Source: Methylomonas sp. MK1 (GTDB lineage: Bacteria; Pseudomonadota; Gammaproteobacteria; Methylococcales; Methylomonadaceae). From it: a stretch of 64,000 bases of DNA. This document shows, piece after piece, positions 1 through 7,473 of this stretch (the stretch's first letter is position 1; every line of letters begins with the position of its first letter). The stretch spans positions 62,001 through 126,000 of the forward strand of contig NZ_AQOV01000003.1 in assembly GCF_000365425.1 (NCBI RefSeq). The letters are read 5' to 3'. Both the position numbers and the translations under genes were made by a program. The notes under the pieces were generated by a model. The model ran no database searches, had not been told where the DNA came from, and worked only from the letters and a program-made list of their open reading frames with translations.

Positions 1-105
1 CGCTCCGGCCACTAGGCCGGAGAACATCACAAACTCACGATCCCCGCCCATGAACAAGTTGTCTCTGTTACCCGCTCTGCGAATTGGAATCGCGCGTAAG
101 GCCAT
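1..105 (-). CDS. trbD: TrbD, conjugal transfer protein (N-terminal part)
   Basis: Only the first 35 codons lie in the window; the gene runs off its left edge. The translation begins [20 protein letters not shown] and continues GGDREFVMFSGL, which matches my memory of RK2 TrbD almost residue for residue. TrbD is a small inner-membrane component of the IncP mating-pair formation (type IV secretion) apparatus, a VirB3 counterpart. Its ATG overlaps the trbC stop codon as TAATG, so the two are translationally coupled. The order trbB-trbC-trbD is that of the RK2 Tra2 operon, so the rest of the apparatus is expected to the left. Confidence 0.9.
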   Translation of the reverse strand, partial: MALRAIPIRRAGNRDNLFMGGDREFVMFSGLVAGA

Positions 106-605
106 TACTTTTCACCCACCATAGCCAATGACTTACCAGCGCTTTTTAATGTACGCAGTTGAAGGCATGCTAACGTTGCTATTAAACACGCGATCATCAA
201 TGCCTCCTTGACATACTGCGTCGCGTGAAAACCCATAATCATGAGCTGTGTGCCTACCTCATCCTCCGACAGTGTGATTACTGCTCCGCGACCAAATACG
301 TTAGTCATAACGTTTTGGGCACCGACTAAGAGGGCCATGACAAGAACGATGAAGATCAAGGTCCGAAAGAAGCCGTTTAAGTCGCCGCCAAAAATCAGCA
401 CACCGCCGGCGACAATGATCCCAATGAGTGACAACGAAAACGCTACGGGACCAGTAACCGATGTTCTAAGGCTGGTAAGCCAATCTTCATAAGGTAAAGC
501 TCCCCCATCACCTACGGCGGCGGTCGCCTGTTCTGGCATAAAAAAAACCAATGCCATTAACAGAATTAGCGGTGCTCTTTGCAGTCGATTCGCGAGTGCA
601 TTCAT
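105..605 (-). CDS. trbC: TrbC, conjugative pilin precursor
   Basis: This 166-residue precursor sits between trbB and trbD, the place of the T-pilin subunit TrbC. It has a signal peptide with hydrophobic core [11 protein letters not shown] and a likely cleavage after ATA near residue 29. Two membrane spans follow at about residues 54-73 and 79-99, then a GRGAV segment. In RK2 the pilin is trimmed at its C-terminus and made circular by the TraF peptidase, and a traF gene is present at 23877. The tail after GRGAV is about 57 residues and carries a third hydrophobic stretch near 134-152, so it is longer than in RK2 TrbC (about 145 residues in all). Confidence 0.82.
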   Translation of the reverse strand: MNALANRLQRAPLILLMALVFFMPEQATAAVGDGGALPYEDWLTSLRTSVTGPVAFSLSLIGIIVAGGVLIFGGDLNGFFRTLIFIVLVMALLVGAQNVMTNVFGRGAVITLSEDEVGTQLMIMGFHATQYVKEALMIACLIATLACLQLRTLKSAGKSLAMVGEK

Positions 606-615
606 TTTGTAACTC

Positions 616-1578
616 CTACAGATTAGAGGTTATGTAATGACCGTCCCTGTAACCGGAAACCTCTATGATTTCCTGAATACGACGGCCTTCTTGGGTTTTG
701 GCGATGAAAACAACAACATGTACCGCTTCGCCAATCAGCGGTTCAATAGGTCTAGGTGATTCTGGATGCATGCTGATTAACATGGATAATCTGTCCAGCC
801 CAGCCTTCGCATTGTTTGCATGGAGTGTGGCCGTTCCACCCTCGTGGCCCGTATTCCATGCCATTAGTAGGTCTAGCGCCTCTGGTCCACGTACTTCACC
901 GACTAATATTCGATCTGGCCGCATCCTGAGCGTTGTTTTCAACAACTGCGTCATCGGGACATCAATAGTTGAGTGATACTGCACGTAGTTTTCGGCCGCG
1001 CATTGGATTTCGCCGGTATCCTCAATAATGAACACTCGTTCTGTGGGGTCGAACTCAACCATTTTGTTAATAATGGCGTTTACCAACGTCGTTTTCCCTG
1101 ATCCAGTTCCTCCGACAACTAAAATGTTTTTGTGATCTTTGACTGCCTTTGTAATCGCATCGAATTGATTGCAGGTCATGATGCCGTCCGAGACGTATTG
1201 CTCCAGTGGAAATATTGCAATAGCCTTCTTTCTGATTGCGAAAGTTGGCGCAGGCACAACAGGCGGAAGTTGGCCGGCGAATCGTGAGCCATCAAGAGGG
1301 AATTCGCCTTCCAGGATGGGTTTTAATCTGGTGATCTCTTTGCCATGAAAACCCGCAATAGTTTTAATAATTGCCTCACCCTTGCTAATTGATAAGGTTC
1401 CTATGCACTTCATCTTGTCCCCAAGACGTTCTTGCCATAGTTTGCCGTCGGCATTCAGCATCACCTCAACGGTTCTCGGATCAGCTAAAGCAGACAATAT
1501 GATTGGTCCTAAATCGCGTTCGAGCTTTACTTTCGCCCTGTCACTGACTGATTCGTGTAGATTCTGTTCGTGGGTCAT
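616..1578 (-). CDS. trbB: TrbB, VirB11-type secretion ATPase
   Basis: The 320-residue protein is the hexameric traffic ATPase of the mating-pair apparatus at the cytoplasmic face of the inner membrane. A Walker A motif GGTGSGKTT lies near residue 155, followed by the Asp box (IIEDTGEIQ), the Walker B region ([22 protein letters not shown]) split by short gaps, and a His box ([10 protein letters not shown]), all typical of VirB11/PulE ATPases. Length agrees with RK2 TrbB. It is the first gene of the minus-strand trb operon. The promoter just upstream holds three palindromic operator-like repeats and a KorB-type site, so expression is probably tightly repressed. Confidence 0.93.
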   Translation of the reverse strand: MTHEQNLHESVSDRAKVKLERDLGPIILSALADPRTVEVMLNADGKLWQERLGDKMKCIGTLSISKGEAIIKTIAGFHGKEITRLKPILEGEFPLDGSRFAGQLPPVVPAPTFAIRKKAIAIFPLEQYVSDGIMTCNQFDAITKAVKDHKNILVVGGTGSGKTTLVNAIINKMVEFDPTERVFIIEDTGEIQCAAENYVQYHSTIDVPMTQLLKTTLRMRPDRILVGEVRGPEALDLLMAWNTGHEGGTATLHANNAKAGLDRLSMLISMHPESPRPIEPLIGEAVHVVVFIAKTQEGRRIQEIIEVSGYRDGHYITSNL

Positions 1579-1629
1579 CGTTATCCTCTCAGGTCATTGC
1601 TTCACTGTTCGCCTGTGCATTTTGCTTAT

Positions 1630-1709
1630 AGTGCAATGCACTTTTTATAAACTGCAATGCACTCTAGTACAAACTGCCTCCGCAGTCAACGTAAAGTGCA
1701 TTGCACTTT
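1630..1709 (-). promoter_or_regulatory. trbB promoter with three GTGCAWTGCAC palindromes
   Basis: On the minus strand TTGACT (1689-1684) and TAGAGT (1666-1661) form -35 and -10 boxes 17 bp apart. Three near-identical palindromes surround them: GTGCAATGCAC at 1631-1641, CTGCAATGCAC at 1652-1662 (one mismatch, touching the -10 box) and GTGCATTGCAC at 1696-1706. The last extends to a perfect 17-bp palindrome at 1693-1709. Centres are 21 and 44 bp apart, about two and four helical turns, so a repressor could bind all three on one face. In RK2 the trbB promoter is repressed by TrbA and KorB; I infer an analogous local repressor here. Confidence 0.7.
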
Positions 1710-1786
1710 TTGATTTTTTAAACAAGTTCCGCTCTTTTTGTTAGGGCAATTGAAGTCGGTTATGTAATATCGTGTACGTTGCTATT

Positions 1787-1802
1787 TTTTAGCGGCTAAA
1801 AT
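1787..1802. promoter_or_regulatory. KorB-type operator (OB) upstream of the trb operon
   Basis: The core TTTAGCGGCTAAA (1788-1800) is an exact match to the RK2 KorB operator consensus TTTAGCSGCTAAA as I remember it. It lies about 100 bp upstream of the trbB promoter and 145 bp upstream of the divergent gene at 1947, so KorB bound here could act on either side. Confidence 0.85.
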
Positions 1803-1946
1803 TTCGTAGTGGCCTATAGGCCTTTGCAGTACGAGTGAAAGCCGCCAGTTCATCGCGTCATGTTTTCGACATGCTATAAACTGCGAAAAAAATACTATCA
1901 ACAATGACTTACGAACGCAAATACATTAATTTTTTTATTCAGTGTT

Positions 1947-2876
1947 ATGGAAATGGTTTACCCTATTAGCGACTTAGGTTGCGCCGTTGTGCGAATGTCA
2001 TTCGCTGATTGGCTTGTAATTGCCGAACTTGAGTTCTTTGATGTTGATGAAGGCGATCATGACGATTTTGTTCAGCACATACCGTCTCTGTATGCTTACT
2101 CAATCACCGTCGCATTAGTAAAGGTCGGTAATACGCTCTTCAAATTATCCGGAAAGCGGCGGAAGGAAGCATGGCTAAATGGCACGCTGTCCAAACCTGA
2201 TTACCTCATGGCCTTGATTTTCGACATGACCGAAGAAGATTTTCAGACGTTATGCATCGAAGCGAAGACGAAGCAATTTGAGGCGCTACCACCACATGAA
2301 GTAGTGAAAGCCGCCTATAACGAATTGGGGTTGACCTTTGTTTCCGAGAGGCTGCGAAATGGATTTATCAATGAGGCCATTCATATCGCGTTACGGGGCC
2401 GTCAACGCTCTCTACAAGATAAACGTTCAATCAGAGAGCGCGAAGACATTAATATGAAAAAAGCTATTGAATTGTTTAAAAGCGAACTCCTATTGATTGA
2501 TGGCTTACTCCCTAAATCAGATATTTTTACAACTGGTGTATTAGCCGGTTCGTTAATAATGCTTGCCCTGAATAAACCAATTACTGAATTTCTGAAACGT
2601 TTGAACGATAATCAAGGGCAAACTAAAGATGGGTTGGCAGACCCGATTGAATGTTTGTTAAAGGCAATTCATCGCCACAAGATAAGTCAACGGACAATGC
2701 AGCCGCGTATGGCAATAGACCTGGCAAAAAAGACAGTTCACGCCATTGCCATTTGGTTAGAAGGCGATCAATCAGCTAAGTATTGGCGAATGAGGGATTT
2801 AACCGGGCATGAGCTGATGCCTCTGATTATGGAATTGAAGCAACTAAAGATGATAAATGCGGAAAGAGATTTATAA
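1947..2876 (+). CDS. Unknown 309-residue protein, first gene of the sensor operon
   Basis: I do not recognise this family. The protein appears soluble and mostly helical, with no signal peptide. It has a basic stretch near residues 151-165 (RGRQRSLQDKRSIRER) and one short hydrophobic stretch (TTGVLAGSLIMLAL) near 196-210. Its 3' end overlaps the start of the substrate-binding protein gene by 20 bp, so it is in an operon with that gene and the sensor kinase. The upstream 145 bp carries a KorB-type site. A role in the signalling module is inferred from position only; the real start could also be a later methionine. Confidence 0.7.
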   Translation: MEMVYPISDLGCAVVRMSFADWLVIAELEFFDVDEGDHDDFVQHIPSLYAYSITVALVKVGNTLFKLSGKRRKEAWLNGTLSKPDYLMALIFDMTEEDFQTLCIEAKTKQFEALPPHEVVKAAYNELGLTFVSERLRNGFINEAIHIALRGRQRSLQDKRSIREREDINMKKAIELFKSELLLIDGLLPKSDIFTTGVLAGSLIMLALNKPITEFLKRLNDNQGQTKDGLADPIECLLKAIHRHKISQRTMQPRMAIDLAKKTVHAIAIWLEGDQSAKYWRMRDLTGHELMPLIMELKQLKMINAERDL

Positions 2877-3720
2877 CCTATTGAAATCGAGTATTATCTT
2901 TTTCAGTTGCTCAACATTCGCAAAAGACCCTCAAGTAGTAATTGTTTACTCTGCGGAGGCTTTAGGGAATCCGGCTTACGCCCAAGTAATAGCCGGCATC
3001 GAACACATGAATAGTCATGTTCAACGAATCGAATCTACTGGCGATAATAATAATATAAGCTCTATCCTTGATGCGACGCATGCCGACCGGGTTATAGCGC
3101 TTGGTAAGGGAATTGTTGAGAACATTTACCGCACGGAATATCGGGAACGAACGCTGGCAGGGTTGATGTACTTTAATCCAGCGGAATACAGCGGCGTAGG
3201 CTTGGCGCTTGACAATCGTGTACTGGTTGAACATTTGGCTAGATTACTTCCATCAGTCAAACACTTCTTTGTAGTTCAGCAATCCCATTTTCAGACCATT
3301 GATTATGTGCCAAATAATTTAAAGTCATCAGCCGTCATAGAAATTAGGGAAGGAGTAGATTCGCTAGACACCATTCGTGTACTTGGCCGGTTACTAGATG
3401 AAGCCACGTCCGCTGATGCAATATTTATCCCAGCTAACTTACCAAAAAATATTCTGTATGAAGTAGCGAAGGTCGCATGGGATAAAAAGATCATCCTTTT
3501 ATCGACAAACCTTAGCCACCTTGAGAATGGCGCCCTCATAGCAGCTTATCCTGATGATTTTGCGTTGGGAGAGCAATTAGGCCGCTTAGTGAGCCGACCG
3601 AGCCCAGTCTATGAAAACATCAAGGTCATTAAATTCGCGCTGAATCGGCGAGTAGCCCAACATCTTGCTATTGAGTTCGATCCGATTGTACTAGATTCCT
3701 TCGCCCTTAAAATTAAATGA
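2857..3720 (+). CDS. Periplasmic substrate-binding protein of ABC type, without a transporter
   Basis: The 287-residue protein starts with a signal peptide (LLKSSIIFFSCSTFA, probable cut before KDPQ). The mature part resembles the periplasmic component of uncharacterised ABC systems (COG2984/TrpX-like fold), with two alpha/beta lobes; segments such as DRVIALGKGIV and DAIFIPANLP fit the Rossmann-like halves. No permease or ATPase gene is nearby. The stop codon overlaps the ATG of the histidine kinase gene (ATGA), which suggests the protein presents a bound ligand to the sensor rather than feeding a transporter. The ligand is unknown. Confidence 0.75.
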   Translation: MRKEIYNLLKSSIIFFSCSTFAKDPQVVIVYSAEALGNPAYAQVIAGIEHMNSHVQRIESTGDNNNISSILDATHADRVIALGKGIVENIYRTEYRERTLAGLMYFNPAEYSGVGLALDNRVLVEHLARLLPSVKHFFVVQQSHFQTIDYVPNNLKSSAVIEIREGVDSLDTIRVLGRLLDEATSADAIFIPANLPKNILYEVAKVAWDKKIILLSTNLSHLENGALIAAYPDDFALGEQLGRLVSRPSPVYENIKVIKFALNRRVAQHLAIEFDPIVLDSFALKIK

Positions 3721-5171
3721 GTCTGCTCGACCGCTACAACATACAACAGCGGTTCAATTTTTTGATTTTCATTTCCATTATCCTGGCGTCATGTTTCTTA
3801 ATTGGATTCATGTACAAGTTAATTTCTAATTACATCAACGACTACACAAGTCACTACTGGCGAGAACATACCGCAACATTTGCTGATTCAGCCATATACT
3901 CGGTAATTTTAGGTTCAACATCACAGTCGGAATCCGTTGTCCATAGCTTTGCGTCAGACAAAAACGTATTGGGAGCAACGATTTATAATAGTCGTGGTGA
4001 ACTATTAGCTTCTTACGGTGCTAAGTCTGTGTGTGAACTAAATCCGCCACTTCGCACTGAAGAGCCCAGCTATTCGGACAACCGAGACTCATGGTGCTTC
4101 TATTCACCTATATACCAAGAAAGCTATTTGGGGTACGTCGAATTAGTTATATCGAAAGCTGAATATGACCTAGTAATGAAGAAGCTTTTACTAGGATCAA
4201 TATTGATCATTCTCATTTTCTCGTTATTTTTTATAGTCATTGTCAGGAGGTTGTCACGACTATTTACTTCGACATTGATGGAAATGGCGATGGTACTCAA
4301 TAAGGTAAGCCTAGGTGAGAGAGGAAATCGAGTTCATTTTTCAGGGTCATCCGAAATCAATAACATGCGAATTACTCTCAACGATATGTTGGCGAATATC
4401 GAAACGACAGAAACAGAGCTAGAGAAAAGCGTCGAAGAGCGGACGAGTGCCTTAAAAATAGCGCTCGAAAGCAGCGAAACCGCCAACGTTTATAAAGCGC
4501 AGATTATGTCTATGGTGTCTCATGAAATGAAGACACCTTTACACGCCATAGGGGGATATTTGCAACTATTGGCTGAGCGTTTACCGGATGATCCTGTTTT
4601 CACTGAAAATCGAGCATTACATGCAAAGGCATTAGTTCGCGTTAATGACCTAAATACTTTAATCGACAATATTCTATTACATGCGCAGCTAGAGGCCGAC
4701 CGGTACGATGTGGCACTAACTTCTATTGCAATTGCACCTTTAATGCATGCATGTGTTGAGAATGTTACCCCTTTGCTTAACCGCAATAGAAATCAGCTAC
4801 AGCTAATCGGCTCAGATACCATGATTGTATCGGATAGCGAGGTTTTGCGGCACATTCTGAACAATTTATTGAGCAACGCGTGTAAATTCACCACAGATGG
4901 CGTGATTACTCTGACTTGGCGACTTAGCCAGGCGTTTTTAATTATTGAGGTTGCAGATACAGGCTGTGGAATACCTGCTGAGTTTTGCGATCAAATTTTT
5001 GATGCATGGTGGCAGGTGGACATGAGTCTAGGCCGGCGATATGGTGGGCACGGACTTGGCTTGGCAATAACAAAACAGTTCGTACAACGTTTAAACGGCG
5101 ACATCTCTGTTGAGCCAAATCATATATCTGGCACTATTTTTACAATCAGAATACCGAATTCCAAGTCCTAG
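3717..5171 (+). CDS. Membrane sensor histidine kinase
   Basis: The 484-residue protein has a membrane span at about residues 14-36, a periplasmic sensor region of some 120 residues with cysteines at about 106 and 127, and a second span at 157-176. A HAMP-like linker and a coiled coil follow, then a HisKA domain with the phospho-accepting His269 in VSHEMKTPLHAI, and an HATPase domain with N box (NNLLSNACKF), G1 box (DTGCGIP) and G2 box (GHGLGLAI). It is coupled to the upstream binding-protein gene. Its 3' end overlaps the convergent response-regulator gene by 26 bp. It most likely detects the ligand-loaded binding protein and phosphorylates that regulator. Confidence 0.88.
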   Translation: MSLLDRYNIQQRFNFLIFISIILASCFLIGFMYKLISNYINDYTSHYWREHTATFADSAIYSVILGSTSQSESVVHSFASDKNVLGATIYNSRGELLASYGAKSVCELNPPLRTEEPSYSDNRDSWCFYSPIYQESYLGYVELVISKAEYDLVMKKLLLGSILIILIFSLFFIVIVRRLSRLFTSTLMEMAMVLNKVSLGERGNRVHFSGSSEINNMRITLNDMLANIETTETELEKSVEERTSALKIALESSETANVYKAQIMSMVSHEMKTPLHAIGGYLQLLAERLPDDPVFTENRALHAKALVRVNDLNTLIDNILLHAQLEADRYDVALTSIAIAPLMHACVENVTPLLNRNRNQLQLIGSDTMIVSDSEVLRHILNNLLSNACKFTTDGVITLTWRLSQAFLIIEVADTGCGIPAEFCDQIFDAWWQVDMSLGRRYGGHGLGLAITKQFVQRLNGDISVEPNHISGTIFTIRIPNSKS

Positions 5172-6078
5172 CTTGTTCGTCTTCGGATAAGCTATGCGGT
5201 AAGTTTATTTTAATCGCATCAATAATACGTCTTGCTTTCTCGATATTGCTAACTGTTAACTCTCGTTCTAACTCATTGACTAGATTTCTCAGTTTTTTCT
5301 GTTTCTGGTCGTGATAATAGTCTTGATAAATTAGTTTGGCTTTATTTATTTGGCTGACGCATTGCGCTCTTAACTCCATCAATGTGTACGGTTTTGGCAA
5401 ATATTGACTGGCTCCGTTCAGGATAAAGTCTTTGTTATATTCTGGTTTATCAAAGGCCGTCATCACAATAATTGGCTGGTTCTTATCTACATCCATTATT
5501 TCCGATAGCACTTCATCCCCTTTGCGCCCCGGAAGCATGTAGTCAAGCAAGATAAGATCGTGACGTTTCTTTTTCCATAATGCTAAACCTAGTTCGCCAT
5601 CTGTGGCTCTATCGACGTCATAATCGCTCTTTAAGGCCTCATATACTATTTCCGAGGCATCTTCATCGTCTTCTATGACAAGCACGCTTGCTTTTACCTG
5701 TCCTCGCTGCCCGCGAACGTATCCGGTGCAGTGGGCCATCTGTAGAGTTTCTACCAAGTCATTTATTGAAATGGTTTGGAAGTTATGTTCTTTGGCGAGA
5801 ATAACCGGCACTTCGGTGTCACAGGTTTCGCTTATCAGGTAAACTGGCACTGCGTGCCCAACCAATTGCTTCGAATTTATCAGTTTAGTTAACTGCCATA
5901 TATCAGTGCCATCGAACGAATAATCTGTGACAATGAAATCATATTCATCGCTCTTTAGGGCCTCGATGAAATCATCTGTTGTCTCTATGACGGATGTACT
6001 GGTGCTTTCAACGCCAAGGATTTGATTGGTGATCGCATTGCTGATTTCATAATCACTTGAGGCAACAATCACTTTCAT
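5146..6078 (-). CDS. Response regulator with two receiver domains and no DNA-binding domain
   Basis: The 310-residue protein has a degenerate N-terminal receiver (about residues 1-115; Asp52 kept in IVTDY, but the acidic pair replaced by SSD) and a canonical receiver at about 130-245 with EDDED, phospho-acceptor Asp179 in LLLDYMLPG-like sequence, Thr/Ala near 207 and Lys229 in PKPY. The last 65 residues look like a charged coiled coil; no helix-turn-helix or enzyme domain is visible. Output is therefore likely by protein contact. The gene converges on the kinase gene and lies 87 bp downstream of the P450 gene on the same strand, so it may be co-transcribed with the P450 and receptor. Confidence 0.85.
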   Translation of the reverse strand: MKVIVASSDYEISNAITNQILGVESTSTSVIETTDDFIEALKSDEYDFIVTDYSFDGTDIWQLTKLINSKQLVGHAVPVYLISETCDTEVPVILAKEHNFQTISINDLVETLQMAHCTGYVRGQRGQVKASVLVIEDDEDASEIVYEALKSDYDVDRATDGELGLALWKKKRHDLILLDYMLPGRKGDEVLSEIMDVDKNQPIIVMTAFDKPEYNKDFILNGASQYLPKPYTLMELRAQCVSQINKAKLIYQDYYHDQKQKKLRNLVNELERELTVSNIEKARRIIDAIKINLPHSLSEDEQARTWNSVF

Positions 6079-6165
6079 TAGAATATCTTCGATAAAGGTT
6101 TTAGTTTTCCACCATCACGACCAGTATCTATGGTCCACCTTGGCGGTCTCGGTTTCGACATGCAT

Positions 6166-7473
6166 TTATAGGGCTTGAGTAGTTTGAGTTATCGAAACGA
6201 TTACATCTCTCTCAGGCTTATAGGTAATACTAACGGTAGGTTTAATGTCCTCGTTGACGAGAATTGTAAATTCTCGTAGCACTGTGGCAATAATCACCAT
6301 CATTTCCAACTCTGCGAAATGCCTACCAACACAATTGTGTACTCCACCACCGAACGGGAGAAACGTGTACTTATGTCGCTGCGTTACGGCACCGTTTAAA
6401 AAGTGTTCTGGATAGAATTCGTTTGGCCGCTCCCACCACCTAGCATCACGATTGGTCGCATAAAGGCTCATTATTACAGACGTACCTTGTGAAACCGTTT
6501 TTCCTCCTACGGTTATCGTCGTTGCTGTATCCCTACTAAGCGCGATAGCCTGCGGATATAAGCGTAATGTCTCATAAAGCGCCGCCTTGGTGTAGATCAA
6601 CCGTTCCATAGTTTCTGGCGTCAATAGGTCATCCTTGATGCCCTGTATTTCACTGGTAATACGTTTATGGACCGCCTCATGCTTACCTATAAGGTAAAAG
6701 AACCATATCAACGTATTAACAGTGGTGTCTTGCCCAGCCAGGAACAACGTAACCGCCTCATCCCTTAGTAACTCTCTCGACATTTGTGAGCCGCTTCTGT
6801 CCCTACCATTCATCATTAGCGAAATTAAATCATGGCCTGTCGGCTCAATTCCATCGATTTTGGAGTCAACATAGGCCACGAATTGATTGATGGCTTTCTC
6901 CATCCTCCTATTTTGTAGGACAAAAAGCCGCTTTAATTTTCCCTTGCCTAGCGTCTCTGTTAGTAAATGCGGAAATAATCCTTTTACTATGGTGTCAATC
7001 GCCGCCATCAATAACTCTTCATTATGTGATGTTTTTGCCTGGCCAAACATGACCTGAATCAGAATGCTCTGAATAAGGGTTTTTAATTCCTCTGATATGT
7101 TTACTTTAGTGACGCCATCGTTTTTGAGCCGCCTTGTGGCATTGCAGGCTTCTTTAAGCATAATGCCGTGCCACTCTGCGATAGCTTGCTTTGTAAACAT
7201 TGGCTGCATTAGTCGACGCTGGTTTGTCCATGTAGCGCCCTTGCTATTAAACAGTCCATCGCCGAACATAGGTTTTTTTGCTTCATAAAGTGAGTCTCTA
7301 TTCAAAAGGCCCCTAGCTTCTTGATTGAATATTTCCTCGTAATGTTCCGGATTTGATGTAAATAAAAGCTTCTTATTGAAAAAGCATGTTTGCACAAAGT
7401 CGCCATATTTCTTGTGTATAGCGGTTAATGCGCCAGTAGGATTGGTTATTAGCCTAGCTAGATAAATAAGCAC
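6166..7473 (-). CDS. Cytochrome P450
   Basis: The 435-residue protein is a haem-thiolate monooxygenase. The I-helix motif AGQDTT is at residues 246-251, the ExxR motif (ETLR) at 301-304, and the haem-binding loop FGGGVHNCVG places the cysteine ligand at 381. No membrane anchor or fused reductase is seen, so it needs separate electron-transfer partners that are not encoded nearby. Translation appears to start at a GTG that overlaps the stop codon of the TonB-dependent receptor gene (TAGTG), so the two are coupled. A substrate taken up by the receptor and oxidised by the P450 is a reasonable inference; its identity is unknown. Confidence 0.92.
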   Translation of the reverse strand: MLIYLARLITNPTGALTAIHKKYGDFVQTCFFNKKLLFTSNPEHYEEIFNQEARGLLNRDSLYEAKKPMFGDGLFNSKGATWTNQRRLMQPMFTKQAIAEWHGIMLKEACNATRRLKNDGVTKVNISEELKTLIQSILIQVMFGQAKTSHNEELLMAAIDTIVKGLFPHLLTETLGKGKLKRLFVLQNRRMEKAINQFVAYVDSKIDGIEPTGHDLISLMMNGRDRSGSQMSRELLRDEAVTLFLAGQDTTVNTLIWFFYLIGKHEAVHKRITSEIQGIKDDLLTPETMERLIYTKAALYETLRLYPQAIALSRDTATTITVGGKTVSQGTSVIMSLYATNRDARWWERPNEFYPEHFLNGAVTQRHKYTFLPFGGGVHNCVGRHFAELEMMVIIATVLREFTILVNEDIKPTVSITYKPERDVIVSITQTTQAL

